Positions 11,912 to 24,252 of a stretch of 64,000 nt of DNA are shown here, in pieces; position 1 is the stretch's first letter; each line of letters begins with the position of its first letter. The notes below the pieces were generated by a model. The model was not told where the DNA came from and ran no database searches. It saw only the letters and a program-made list of their open reading frames with translations. Position numbers and translations under genes: made by a program. Source of the stretch: Nephrocerus scutellatus (Eukaryota; Arthropoda; Insecta; Diptera; Pipunculidae); contig OX352762.1 of assembly GCA_947095585.1 (NCBI GenBank), positions 116,776,930-116,840,929 of the forward strand, in the 5' to 3' direction.

Positions 11912-11915
11912 GGAA

Positions 11916-12824
11916 ATGGCTACTGAAGAGCACAAGCGCTTGTCTACCATAATCAAAAGCTGTCATGAATCGCTTCGTCTTCTAAGTAAGCAATACGGTC
12001 CAGAATTTGCATGGGAGGAGCACATTAAAAACGCAGTACTGCTGAAAGAATACTCGGAGGCAATGCAAAAGCTGGCACTTATTTGGGATGATAACTCGGC
12101 GAAAGACGACCAGCTGGCGAAGAGCCGTATAAAGTGGATCATCGATTATTGTATGGCATATTTCTTTAGTGAGCGAATTTACCTTGAAAAACGACTGCGA
12201 GAACAGCGCCTTCTGGAATCATGGGACAATTACGACACATCGATGTGTAAATATAACGAAGTGTCAAACTGTGTAAAAGTCCTAGACGTTGGTAGTTGCT
12301 ATAATCCATTTGCTAAAGTAGAGAATTTTGATGTGACTGCAATTGATTTGTGTCCAGCAAATGATACAGTTTACCGTGGTGATTATCTTAAGATATCTGT
12401 GGAAGATGTGACGACAGAAGTATCTCCGACAGCAAATGGAGAAATCACCCGCCTTCCAAAAAATTATTTCAACTGTGTAGTATTTAGTTTACTACTAGAA
12501 TATATTCCTAGTTCTGATCAAAGGCTCGAATGCTGCCAAAAAGCATATAATCTGTTGAAATTTGAAGGAATCCTAATTGTCATTACTCCCGACTCACAGC
12601 ATGTCGGGAAGAATGCAAAACTAATGAAAAACTGGCGTTACACTTTGGGAACATTTGGTTTCAATCGCATAAAGTTTGAAAAATTGCCACACATTGCCTG
12701 TATGGTATTTCGCAAAGCGTCTGACCCACGGGTGGCTCAACGTTGGGCTGAACTCCATCGCGAGCCGCAAACGACCATTGCAATCGATATTCCACAAGAT
12801 AATAAAAATGACGAACTTAATTAA
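11916..12824 (+). CDS. Samtor: SAM sensor upstream of mTORC1 (SAMTOR/BMT2 family)
   Basis: A single-exon 302-residue protein of the BMT2/SAMTOR methyltransferase-like family. In animals SAMTOR binds S-adenosylmethionine and restrains mTORC1 through the GATOR1-KICSTOR complex. An N-terminal helical region comes first. Then the SAM-binding core is visible: LDVGSCYNPF at residues 123-132, the acidic strand end TAIDLCPA at about 141-148, VVFSLLLEYIPSSDQRLECC and GILIVITPDSQH. Family members share the LDVGSC-NPF and VVFSLLL-Y motifs. Length is near the family's usual size. Start is the first in-frame ATG. The stop lies 48 bp from the stop of the convergent zinc-finger gene, so their 3' UTRs probably overlap. 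Confidence 0.95.
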   Translation: MATEEHKRLSTIIKSCHESLRLLSKQYGPEFAWEEHIKNAVLLKEYSEAMQKLALIWDDNSAKDDQLAKSRIKWIIDYCMAYFFSERIYLEKRLREQRLLESWDNYDTSMCKYNEVSNCVKVLDVGSCYNPFAKVENFDVTAIDLCPANDTVYRGDYLKISVEDVTTEVSPTANGEITRLPKNYFNCVVFSLLLEYIPSSDQRLECCQKAYNLLKFEGILIVITPDSQHVGKNAKLMKNWRYTLGTFGFNRIKFEKLPHIACMVFRKASDPRVAQRWAELHREPQTTIAIDIPQDNKNDELN

Positions 12825-12872
12825 ATTAATTGCCTGGCATTTTTTTTCTCTTGTACATAATAATGTATGGTT

Positions 12873-15349
12873 TTATTGGTTTAATTTTAATGTGGATGCA
12901 CTCTTTACTGCTTGTTTAAATCTCATTGCCGCTGTTGCAGCCACAGCGGCTTGCACTGTGTTCGGCGGCAACGGTTTTTTCCGATCTGCCTCCCATGCTT
13001 GACGATGTAAACGTTGTCGATGTTTGTACATGTTGGCGCTCGAGAAAAACGTCATCGGGCAATTGGGACATGTATAAAGTACCTCACCAGTATGAGTCGA
13101 TGTGTGTTCCTTATGAGAAAATGAAGGAAAAATAAATTTATATACAATACTTTTAACACATCCCAGTACATGGTTATAACTTACTCTGAGATCTTGTGGC
13201 CTCTTAAATGCTTTTTCACACATTGTGCACTTGAACTTTCGTTCACATTCATGATTGTGGTATATGTGACGCTTAAGGGCACGAGCAGTCGTCGAAACTT
13301 TCGAACAGATATGACAGCGGTGCTCTACACCGGTATCCGCGTGAATAGTTTTCATGTGTTGTTTGAGACCGGCAAGGTGCCTCAACCACGTGCCACATAT
13401 ATCACACTGCATAGGAACGGGTGCCGGCCTAGGCACATCGGAATGTTCCAACTCATGGTGCTTCTTAAGAGAAGCCTGATTGCGTACTACTTTCCCACAC
13501 TTGTCACAGATAATAGCACTCTCCGGATCGTGTATGTATTTCATGTGATCACGCAAGTTTTTCGCCGTGGGACATCTAAAAAGAAAATAACTTTTTAGCG
13601 TTGATCAAATCAGCATTAACATCTAGTACTTACTTCTTTCCACACTCCTTGCACTCAAATTGAAACTCATCTTTGGGTACATGGCGTGAGAAAACGTGAT
13701 GTTCAAGCGTGGCCTTTGAGGCATACGTTTTCGGGCATTTGTCACACTGAAAGGTTTTCTTCACTTTAGTAACAGTAGATGGATCATGTGAAGCTTCGTG
13801 GGCCTCTAGCGTTCGGCTGTCTTGCAGAATTTTGTCACATTTTGAACACTTAAAGTGTTCCGGATTTAAATGCACATATATGTGATCTACTAGACCTTTT
13901 CGTTGAAAGTATTTCTTGCCACAACATTCGATAAAGCCGCGGTCATCGTGTGCTGCACGAAAATGTTTCTTCATTGCGTCAAAGTCAACTACTAGTAAGG
14001 AGCATCTAGTGCACACTAACTTGGTCATATTCTCTTTAATTATGCGATCGTAACTCTCTTGAATAGCTGCTAATCGATCAAGCTCTTCACGGGGAATCTT
14101 TCGTGGTGGTACAAGTGGTTTTTGACGTTTTTTATATTTTTTGGGCTTCATTACAACGCGCTTTGGAATCACCGCATATTTCTCAGTAGTATCTGCTGCT
14201 ATACTCTCCCCTGATTCACTAGAGCTAGAACTGGCACTATCTTCCGTACCAGAGGCAGTGCCGGCCGGTTGATAATCATTGTCATCTTGATCATCGGTAT
14301 CGTCACCTTTGTCTTCTTTTTTTGTTGTGTCTGATGTCTTCTTGGTTACATTTTCACTTTGAAGTAATTTCGCCTCTTTGTTATTTGATGATTCTACTGT
14401 TGCCTCATCCTCTATTGGATCACACTTTATTTGAACTTCTAATAAATTTGATAATGGAATTTCAGACTCTGAATCTTCATCAACTATTGACGATGATTTT
14501 TCGCGCTTAATTCTTTTTGCAGCAGATGAACCACCTTTTTTGTTTTCTCGTTCGGGCGTTTCTTTTTTTTGTCTGGTTCTTCTGGTGCTGCGCCGAGTTC
14601 GAGACGTTGGTTTGCAGTCTTCCAGTTCATCTATTATTTCAATCGGGGGCAATAGCTCTAAGTCTCTTACTTCCATTTTAATTTCTAGAAAACAAAAAAT
14701 TATAATTAGGCTACTGTGTCTTTTTTCTGTATTTATAGCGAAGAATTTAGAATAATTTAGAATTGCGTTACGTCTATGTTTATCATAATATGCCGAGAAC
14801 GAACCGATTTTGCGTTAAAAATGTCCATCGACTCCATCGAACATTAAAAAATAGCCTCAACTTGAAATAGACCGCTTTCAAAATTTCGCAAGGGACACCT
14901 TATTTTTTATGAATTTAAAAATTACAACAAACCAACCTGAATCAAAGAAATGTTCATTGTGTAGTGGAACAGGAATCTCTAGTTGGGTAGGGTCGATTTC
15001 TGATTTGAGCACAACTGTTAGCGGGAGTGGATCCTCTGCTTCGGTTAGAGCTATCTTCGTGTCCAATCGTTGATGAGCTTCCTCCACTTTCTGGTAGAAT
15101 TTATGGAAAGACCGGACAGCGTCCCAACATGGTATGCAAATTACTTGGCTGGATAGTAAATCCATAATTGGCTGCAAGTTTTTTTTTAATTAATGATTTG
15201 TTGTTAATGTTACAATGAAACTACATATAATAATATACCTGTATCCATAAATGCTTCGCTATTATACTACATATATTTTGTTGGACGCCTTCTTTTGAAA
15301 AAATCTCAATTTTGTTGTCCGTAGACTCTAAGCAAAGTAAGCATGTCAT
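12873..15349 (-). CDS. ZAD-C2H2 zinc-finger transcription factor (grauzone-like)
   Basis: Five exons (15239-15349, 14937-15171, 13634-14684, 13185-13575, 12873-13109) join in phase to about 674 residues. The N-terminus is a zinc-finger-associated domain: two Cys in MTCLLCLES and two in ICIPCW, followed by the FHKFYQKVEEAH helix. ZADs mediate dimerisation and are typical of insects. A basic and acidic linker of about 220 residues follows (RTRRSTRRTRQKK, then a Ser/Asp/Glu-rich tract). Ten C2H2-like fingers lie at about residues 335-655. The second has an unusual adjacent Cys pair (IECCGKKYF), which I recall from grauzone-type proteins. It is a nuclear DNA-binding protein by family. Its target is unknown, and the exact Drosophila orthologue cannot be named by eye. 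Convergent with Samtor. Confidence 0.92.
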
Positions 15350-18129
15350 TTTTACAAAGGTAATTACTTCTTACAAATATGTATTTGAATAGTTCTTAAA
15401 AGTACTTAAAATAATAAATAAATAAATAAATAAACTAAAATATATTTTTGTTGTCCATTGAATCTCTGACAACAACAATTTCTTGTTTCTTTTTTCCAAG
15501 TTGAAGTTTGCGCCTGTTTTATGTGACATGTTGTAAAGAGTTCAGAAAATGTCGACGATTATTTATGTGTTTATTTTTTTGTGAGTTATCGATATTTTTT
15601 GTTTTTCAATTGATATGCTATTTCTGTATAACAGAGCTATCATGTAATTAAAAACGTAATAAACTACTTCATAAACAAATCGTTGTTAATTAAGAACTAC
15701 CTATACAATTTTTTCAATAACTACCTTGTTCATTGTCTAAATTATAGACTACGTTGTAAAGAACACGACAAAAACAGGTTTTTTGTTCAATAGTATTCAA
15801 TTCAAATTTAATTGCTAAACAACCCCTTTAGCTAAGCTAACGGATTTTTTATTATTATTTTATTTGATAATTAAAGGACCCGCTAAATAAATTAATTTGA
15901 CGTCTACAGACTAAATTATTATAATTATCTATAAAATCCGATTATATACATACCGTATAGGCTGAATTAATGAGAGCATCCGGATACCATCTTCAAACGA
16001 TCGGATTATTCCAGAATGCCAAAAAGCTTGTTTTCATTATTCCGGAATATCATTTTAAATCTTTTCTCCTTTCATAAAGACCCTGGAACTATTCTTTGCG
16101 TTATACCCAAAGTTGTGTACTTAAAAATTTAGTATACTACGTCTAAAATAACACGTTTTTAGTTAAAAACTATGTAATCAGTTGCTTTAATTACCTACCT
16201 TGTTAACTATATCATTGAATACGTTGAAAAGAAAACGAAAAAAGCGATGTTCTTTCATTTTTATCAGTTTCATTTAGTGGCTCATATTTTCCTTCTTTCC
16301 AATATCGATACAATTTTTTTCCGTTCTTATCTATTACTCAATGTAATAATATTAATATTACTATTACCGTAAACCGTAAAGAAATAAGCAACGATTATTA
16401 ATAAAAAAAATCTAATTTACAACGTTTATAATGAACTCAATTGAATTTAATTTGTAAATGAAATGACCAGCTAAAAAATAATTTGACGTTTATAGACTAC
16501 ATTGACTGCACGTTTACTACAAGACAACAATAAAAAACATTGACTATGTAGCCAATGAGAGTACAAACTCCCATAATGCATAACTGCCTTTTGTTAAGTG
16601 TGCCGCACACAATTGGATAGAAATATAATACAGAAAATTATAAAAATTGCGTTTTATTTTTTCTGACAGGTATTTATTTCTTTTTATTTTAGAACGGGAA
16701 AACGTTTCCGAAAGTAATCTATGCGATCGAATCAATTGTTCCGTTAGAATTAGGGTATATAAGTGTTCCTTATAGGCCGAGATTATGCCAAGTAAATAGA
16801 ACGATTAGATTAGATTGTATTCAGTTTTATGATCGGATGCAAGCGTACGTACGATCGGAGCACACGGGGAAACCAAAAGAGTTTGATAATCTTAATTTTT
16901 TTAAATTCTCTATATTAACTTCGCGTCGGCATGGTTTTGTCATTCTGTCGGTGGCTGGTGGCATCTTGGGGTCCATTTTTAAGCCACTTTCTAAAGCCCG
17001 ATTTTATTCTTAATTTTATTCAAATTCTATATTAACTTCGCGTCGGCATGGTTTTGTCATTCTGTCGGTGGCTGGTGGCATCTTGGGGTCCATTTTTAAG
17101 CCCATTTTAAGTCCATTTTTAAGCCACTTTCTAAAGCCCGATTTTATTCAAACTTTGCACACATATGTATCTCCGGTGACAACAATTTTTATTAAAATTT
17201 GGGAGTGATCGGGCCCCGTGTTCGGGGGGCTCCGCTTACCGCTTAAAAAAACATTATACGCATGAATAAATTACCAAAAACATCTCATCAAATTTAATAA
17301 AATTACAAATCTGACACACTCACAAGAAATACAAATCCTGAACACAAAATACACTTTTATTCATTCATTCTCTATTCAATTCATTCAATAAACACAAATC
17401 GGATGGAATATGGTCTTCAAGTCGATAAAAAAGTATTTCCAGTTTTAAAATGAATAAATCTGCCAAGACAACCTAATTTTGTATGAGTTTTGCAGATCAA
17501 AAATTGAGTTCGTCAGATTGGACTTACGTGTTGAAACAGACAAATTGACACCCTGACAAACGTTTTCTAAAACCAAATCGATTTTGTTTGTCCCAATTGA
17601 AATCCACAACATATTTTTTTGCCTTTTGCTGAAATGACATCTGATGTTTCTTTGTCTATTCTCTTTCATTCTTTAATAGCAAAAACAATATCTTCAAATT
17701 TCAAAACCAGGAGTATGCAGTTTTTTATTGTTTTTAGTAATTAATAATAATTAAATTGTGAAATAACTGAGAGAATAGAAGCCATTGGCCACATTCTAGT
17801 ATTGAAATTAGTGTCATAAAATTAAAACTGAGCAATATTTTAAGCGACAACGCTCGAGCAATGCAACAAACTTGACTCATTCATATCTACTTTTAAAAAC
17901 AATAACAAAAGGGAACAATTGTATAACTCTAGGAGTGGTTGGTGTTAATATCTTGTGACATAAATAATAATATTGCGAATTTAAATCTCTAGCACTTATT
18001 CCACAAATTTTGAACGAAAAACCAAAACTTAATTATTTTGATACAAGCAACGTTGTAGTCGCAACAAGTAACTTTCGTTTGGGTCAACACTCAATACCGA
18101 AATTACTTTATTTCAAATCTGTCCAGAAA
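15350..18129. other. intergenic spacer with AT-rich diverged repeats
   Basis: No coding exon is seen. An AATA microsatellite lies at about 15411-15435. Two diverged copies of a block containing AATTTGACGT(C/T)TA(C/T)AGACTA occur near 15895 and 16485. A recent tandem duplication sits at 16911-17140. The right part should hold the promoter of the gene starting at 18130. Confidence 0.5.
16911..17140. repeat. 115-bp tandem duplication
   Basis: The block from CTATATTAACTTCGCGTCGG to AAGCCCGATTTTATT occurs twice, starting near 16911 and 17027. The units are almost identical over GGTTTTGTCATTCTGTCGG and GGCATCTTGGGGTCC. The second unit has an extra AAGCCCATTTTAAGTCC insertion. The right end joins a short sequence shared with loci at 10.6, 19.9 and 48.0 kb. 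GC content is higher than in the flanks. Confidence 0.85.
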
Positions 18130-19246
18130 ATGGCTCTAGCTGGAAACATTTCAAAGAAATTAGCCGTTTTAGATGTTATTTACGAAAAGAAAGTAAGTGC
18201 GCATAAAATGATTGGAAGTCTACTAAATTAATGATTTTCGTTTTCCTACAAGGACATATTATTTGGAAGCCCAGTTAATAAAAAAGATGTAGATGTTGCC
18301 TGGCTAGAGGTTTTAGCTAAGGCACAGTCCGTATCCTTAGCTAGTCAGTCAAGAAAGCCAGTGTTCGCAAAATCTCTTTTCAATTTATGGAAAAGTAAAA
18401 CTTTGGTAGGTTTTGAATATCTAACGTTTATTATATAATCGTGCTAAACTAAATATTTTACAATTTTTAAAGGCAAAATGGAACAATGGTAAAAAAACTA
18501 AAGCAAATTTGGATGCAGTAGATGAGATGATTCTTAACATATTGGAAACTGAACGCTTGCCACCAGTGAATGTAAAAGAAATTGCTCCTAAAGCAGATAG
18601 TACTTTGAGTCCATGCAAAATCTCAACTCCAAGGAAAAGACCCACCACCCGATCTATTAATACATCTCAAGATATAAAGCCATTTAAATTTGAAACAATA
18701 AGTCCCTCAAACGTTTTAGATGATATAAACAACGAACACTTTAACTCGACTGCACTGAGCATCAAGTCTGAAAAAGTGGATATAACAATAAGTCCTACAT
18801 ACAGGTTACGTAATAAAAAGCGAGTACGTAGCGATGAAATAGATTGTGCTAACAATTTACAGAATATAAAGCGTTTTAAATTTGAATCAATAAGTCCTGC
18901 TAGCTCTTTAAACAACAGTAGGACCGTACAATTTGAATCGTCCTCTCAAATAGATGCTGCTTACACTTTACATGACAATAATCAAACACAAATGCATCCA
19001 AGAGATTGTGCATATACTCTACAGAATATAAACCGAGCCCACTATGATCTCTATGAAATGGACGTATATATCCGTCGGCTGCAAATTGTTAAACTAGAAA
19101 ATGAACTACATTTGAATCACTTAGAATATACGCAAGGTACGTCAAATGAAGAAGTCGAATTTTACTATCGGCGTTTGCAAATTTTAAAATTAGAAAGAGA
19201 TCTTTGTTTGCCTTCATCGAAATATACAGAAAATTTCATAGAGTAA
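18130..19246 (+). CDS. MSANTD/zeste-like Myb-SANT domain protein
   Basis: Three exons (18130-18192, 18253-18405, 18473-19246) join in phase to about 329 residues. Residues 1-90 resemble the Myb/SANT-like domain of MSANTD3 and zeste-type regulators: a helix ending VLDVIYEKK, then DVDVAWLEVLAKAQ with its core Trp, then FAKSLFNLWKSKTLAKW. Two low-complexity internal repeats follow, IKPFKFETISPS and IKRFKFESISPA, and later YTLHDNN and YTLQNIN. The C-terminus carries two copies of a charged helix, YIRRLQIVKLENELHL and YYRRLQILKLERDLCL, a layout also seen in MSANTD3-like proteins where it probably aids oligomerisation. Likely a nuclear DNA-binding protein. The orthologue is not recognised. AATAAA signals follow near 19380. 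Confidence 0.65.
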
Positions 19247-19366
19247 TCCATGTAGTATATATATATATATATATATAAAATAATCTGTACATTTCTAAAT
19301 GTAGTATTTAATACTGACGCAGAATGCGTCATCACTTGCACAGGTATTTTTTTGTTACCTATCAAA

Positions 19367-19690
19367 AACTTAAGGTTACATAAATAAAATAAAAAAACAA
19401 CTGTTTATGTCGTTTGTGTTGTTTTATTATGATTACATTAAACAAATAAAAACAAAAACTACACATAAAAACTACAGGTAAGCGTCAGTGGACACCAAAA
19501 AATCACATGGATAATGTCCGTAGTGTTATAGACAGCCTGAAACGGAGTCCAACTGTAAATTAAGCGGATTGCACAAGACTGAAAACATTGGAGAGAGCTT
19601 AAGGTTACATAAATAAAATAAAAAACAACTGTTTATGTCGTTTGCTATGTTTTATTATGATTACATTAAACAAACAAAAACAAAAACCAA
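19367..19690. repeat. direct repeat of about 90 bp at the 3' flank
   Basis: CTTAAGGTTACATAAATAAA starts near 19368 and again near 19599. Both copies continue through AACAACTGTTTATGTCG and TTTTATTATGATTACATT. The 140 bp between them are unique. This duplicates the probable polyadenylation region of the upstream gene, so two poly(A) sites may exist. Confidence 0.8.
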
Positions 19691-19899
19691 AAATTAACAT
19701 TTTTCATGTAAATTCTCTAGTAACCAGAATGTGCCTCTTAAAGCAATCGACTATAAAAGCTGAAAAATTAAAACACATGTGAAGCACTGCCTGCTTTCAA
19801 ATCGTGGATCAAATCGCAAAGCAGCGCTGCACACAGGTACACAGGTATTATAGTATAGCGTGATCTGGTGCCGCTCTATGGCATGATTGTTAAAAATTT

Positions 19900-20000
19900 T
19901 GTATGGGAGCCCCCGACCGATCCCTGCCAAATTTTAATAGAAAGTGTTGTCATCGGAAATACACATGTGTACAAACTTTCAATAAAATCGGCCTTTGGGA
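19900..20000 (+). repeat. dispersed short repeat (core shared at four loci)
   Basis: A core reading CGGAAATACACATGTGTAC then AAACTTTCAATAAAATCGG resembles blocks at 10645-10690 (minus), 17142-17185 (minus) and 47995-48040 (plus). No coding content is seen. The family is unidentified. Confidence 0.6.
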
Positions 20001-20222
20001 AGTGGGTAAAAAATGTACCCAAAGATTCCACCAGCCACCGACAGAACGACGGCTCCATGCCAACGAGAAGTTATTATAGATAATTTAATAAAAAAAGGTA
20101 AAGATAAAGAAAAAGAAAGGAAAACACCAAAGCTTTCATATTATTTTATGTTGTTTTAATTGACTTTATGTACACATACATTTTCGGTGGTCATTTAACA
20201 AAAATAAATCATAATACAAGCT

Positions 20223-23200
20223 CTATTGCACTACCAGTTTTAAATCCGTTGAATTCTCAATATATTTAGATTTGTGCGTTTCGAAAAGGTCACTTAGTGC
20301 TTTTACAAATTTTTTATGTAATTCATCAATTTGCTCATTACTTGGATTTGTGCACTGGGTCACCTCGATTGGGGCTCCAACTAAAGGGTGGGAAGTATAA
20401 CGGTTTAGTTCAATCGAAATCAATTATTATTTTTACCGTTTTTTATTACTTACCGACTTGAACGACATGCCTCCTATGAGGTAGAAATCCAAATGTGTAC
20501 TGAAAGAAACCACGACCAACAATAACAACTGGAGCTATGCCAGTCCACTTTTTAGTAAAGATCTGTAGATTTCGCAAAAATGAATTTGGTGGATTATCGA
20601 CTTGATCGAACATGTCAACTTCTCCAAAAGAGAACACCGGAACAAGTGGGCAACTGTAAACGCAAGGATATGTTTAGATGAGACAAGAAAAACGTCTTTC
20701 TATTTCTCTTATTACCCAGTTTCAAGAGCCAATTTGATGAATCCTTTGCGGTGCTTCAAGGTTAAAACATAATTGCGCGGTCGGGCGTCTAAAGCTTCTC
20801 GTGCTCCACCCACCAAAATGGCAACTGCATTCGAAGTGAACCCGTCTGTGTTTATTGGATCCTTGGGATTATTTGACATTCGCAGATGATTCACCAGTGA
20901 CTGCTTTTCAACAGAGATCATTCCGGAGAATCGCAAGAATTCACGCAAAAATGGTGTACAAAAGTGTACATCCAGAGTACCCACTTTTGGTCGAACCTGT
21001 GGGAAAAGCTCAAGCCATCGACTAATATCCAAACACATATTGGTCGAAACACTAGTTCTGTGATACAAATGATACAAAGTTTTTATAATTTTTTTATAAC
21101 TCAATTACAGAAATACTTACCCAATGATCCCATGTGGAAAACAGCCAAGAATGTAGTTACGATTTGGTGGCAGTTCTGCTGTTTTTACCAGCTCAATTGG
21201 AAAGTAATCGCGAAAACTTTTCCAAAGGAAATTTTCTCTCAGCCATTTGAAACTGTTTGTTGGTCAGAAATTAATAAACAAAGCATTATATTTTAGTAAT
21301 TAAGAAATATGAGTCAAACTCACCCTATGCTGTTAACTGCGCTAAAATTCGTTTTATGGCCATAGTAGATATAGAATATATAGGATAGACATAGGATTTT
21401 CCAAGTGAAACCGCCAAAAATCTTAAAGTAAAGCAAGTAGCTATAAGTTGCGAATTCGGATGTGCAAGTAACTTTTGCTAGTCTAGGGGAGGGCAGTCGT
21501 CCATTAGAATTAGATAAGAATTGCCATTCAAATGAATTATTATTTATTGATGTGTAAATAAATTTTAAAACCAATGCTCTTGTTAATAATTGTTTTATTA
21601 AAAATGATGGGTGATATAAATAGTGTGATATAAAAATTTTAGGGAAAAATCAAAGGAAAATTTTAAAAGAAGTTATATACGAGTATATATAATAAATTAG
21701 AAAAATTTCAATTTTAATTTGTGTGAAATAGTAGTTGTTATTGGTTGCATCACCTCCAGATCTGTTTAACATATTGTTGAGTTGACGATTCTTGGTCCAG
21801 TGTGTTAAACACTGGAGTCCTTTCGGTGCATAGAACCATGAAATAATAGTAAAAGTGTAGGTATGTAGTTACCGCTTCACGGGTCACGCATATATGTCAG
21901 AATAGCTGGGAATCTCATTATTCAGTAGTTGGTTAGGTTGATTATGGATACGATCAACAAGCACAATATGATTAGAGTTAAGATGATCACGTACTTGGTT
22001 CGTAAAAGTTATTACGGAATAAGATTTCCAAATGGTTAATGGCAGAGCATTCCAAAGACGAGCAGCCCCAATAATAAAAGATTTTGGGAGTGTGTAGGAA
22101 GTATGAGGAAGAGAGCGCAAACATGAGGTTAGAGAAGAGATAGTCACGTAAGCGCCTCTAAATCTCTATAGAAAATTTATATTCATAAGGTGCAGTAAAT
22201 TTGGGAGATTAATCCCCAGGAAATCGAACGATGGGCCAGAGATGTGATCACGAATTTTTAGAGAGTGAATGAACCGTACAAGCATTTAAGCATAAGACGA
22301 TGAATGTTACTTAGGCTAGTGCCAGATATAGTGCGGTGCCATACATAAATGGGGGCTTTATAAGGAAATGTAGTAACCTGACTCTGAGCTTGACAGGGAG
22401 CAAATCAGCGACAAGATAAAGCTACCATAAAACCGAACAAATACGACCAATAAAAGCACTGATATGAGAATTCCAAGAAAGCGATTCATCTAACGTGAAG
22501 CCATTGCTAACCACCTTAGGAAAGAGAGGAAGAATTGGAAATAGGTGACTTACAATAATAGGGTCGTGGTGGAGAGTAAGAGATGACAAGGTGATTAACC
22601 ATTGCAGGGTCAATGTGAAGACTACGTGGTGTAAGAGAAAAGGCGATAGCCTGGTTTTGGAGGAGTTAACGGTAAGTTGGTTAATCGTAGCTCAATTTGA
22701 GACAGAGGTTAAGTCTTCATTAATCTGGGAAACAAGGGAATTCAAGTCTGTAGCTTTGGTAGTATTTTTTATAATGTATACACGCTCAAGGGGTTTGGAC
22801 CCCTATAATGCTTAGCAAAGCTAGGAAATTAAGGAGAGGAAAAGGTGGGATTTCCATGCACATGTGCCTTAAATGACTGTAGATCATACAAAGATAGGCA
22901 AAAACGAGCACATTGCATCACCGATAACTGTGCATTAGGATCTACCGGAGAGAAAGGAACGAACTAAATAGACCAACAGTCAAAAAGCAGTAGGACAGTG
23001 ACCCTATTTTGGTCGATGTTTCTATGAGCTCTTTCAGTGATATCTAGCGATAGAGTACTGTGGAATTCCCTAAATTCACTCCGGTAATCACATACATTAG
23101 ATAAGGATGAAAGGATCTTGATACGCCTAAGATCAGTTATATTTAAGGAAGCCTTCTGTTTGGTGATGAGGGCAGTCAGCGATGCTACAGCCATCTCTAG

Positions 23201-23823
23201 CAAAATTATGAGCAGTGAAAATCAGAGCAAATTAGTGTTGAAATCTACCATTATGATGATATTATTGTAGCGTTCTCATAGGAGCTCAATAGCTTCAGAG
23301 AGACGTTCGAGATTACCACTACTACTATAAACTTTCCGACCAAAAGGAAAGTACTAGTCAAAGAAACTTCGCCAAAAAGGAATTCCAAACCTCCGATAGT
23401 TATAACTGTCATTAAAAATCTTCTTAATTAGCCGTTTGGATATGGCTTTATGTGATGGATGGATGGAATGGATGGAGGAAGCCGAATAATAATATCGTAA
23501 AGCAGTCCTTTGAATTGAAACCTTAGGGTGCACGACGGGTTGGACGAACAAGAACAACGTGGAGATCAACAGTCTTAGCAGAACCACCCTCCGAGAGGAA
23601 AACACTTGAAATATCTAGTGAAGGGTGAATGAGATTTGTTGATGAAAATTTGATAAAATTTAAAGTTACTTCTTTTTAACAAATTTATACTCACAATTAG
23701 TGCACCAACAGTGATATACGCAGCAAATGTCCATCCGAATACGATCGTTGCATAAACACCCGCCGCAAATGTCTGCAAACGTCTCCGTGGTGGAACTCTC
23801 ACTGGGGCCCACTCAATTTTCAT
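20223..23823 (-). CDS. DGAT2/MGAT-family acyl-CoA acyltransferase
   Basis: An ER-membrane enzyme that adds an acyl chain to mono- or diacylglycerol in triacylglycerol synthesis. Six exons (23695-23823, 21324-21421, 21121-21252, 20716-21057, 20454-20653, 20223-20380) join in phase to 352 residues, normal for the family. Hydrophobic segments sit in exons 1 and 2 ([28 protein letters not shown]). Later come [16 protein letters not shown], the active-site motif as FPHG (vertebrate DGAT2 has HPHG), the GGAREAL block, [12 protein letters not shown] and VPVFSFGE. The FPHG variant is, as I recall, common in fly members. Substrate choice (mono- or diacylglycerol) cannot be told from sequence. Intron 1 is 2.3 kb and filled with retrotransposon relics. 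Confidence 0.91.
21884..22740 (-). mobile_element. jockey-type LINE RT relic in acyltransferase intron 1
   Basis: On the minus strand the reading frame pieces give [17 protein letters not shown] (the usual LGV-hD-LSW step after the YADD block) and then [15 protein letters not shown] near 22030, the conserved RLWN-LP ending of jockey-clade proteins. Stops separate the pieces. The relic has the same orientation as the host gene. Confidence 0.75.
22741..23000 (-). mobile_element. 3' end of a second jockey-like LINE (family K)
   Basis: Read on the minus strand, the block near 22778-22815 gives GCATTATAGGGGTCCAAACC then CCTTGAGCGTGTATACATTA. This matches the tail of the 43.3-44.4-kb element (GCATTATAAGGGTGCAAACC at about 44389). 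Upstream coding scraps follow. The neighbouring jockey relic ends against it, so the two are nested or adjacent. Confidence 0.6.
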
Positions 23824-24252
23824 ATTGCATAGTTTTGTTTAACTTATTTTATAGTGTGGGTACCTAAACCTGGCACCAAAAAATTTAGTTACTTAAATTT
23901 GAAAAAAAAAAACAACAGCTAATATTCCAAGGTGGAGAAGGAAGCACGGACAGCCGAATAACCAACGTCTTTCCCCTTATGACAAAAATGACGACTGAAC
24001 CAATCAAGGTTAAGGTTTAAGGCATTGAATGGGCTCGGGAAAGAACAATGAAATAGAAGGAACCGTATAAATGTGGTAGTTTAAAAAAAATTCGACTGCT
24101 AAATGAAAAATTTTTCCTTCCATATACAGAAGTTATCTTAGTGCGAGTGCGTCACAGAAAACCAACTAATCAGTGCCATAGTTCAGTCAAGTGGAGCCCA
24201 AGGCGCAGTAATTGAATTTTAATTTGGTTTACTATTCTTGAAAATTAGAAAT

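Noticed and set aside
13170..13598. 142-codon plus-strand open frame
   Set aside because: Antisense to zinc-finger exons with perfect C2H2 spacing on the other strand.
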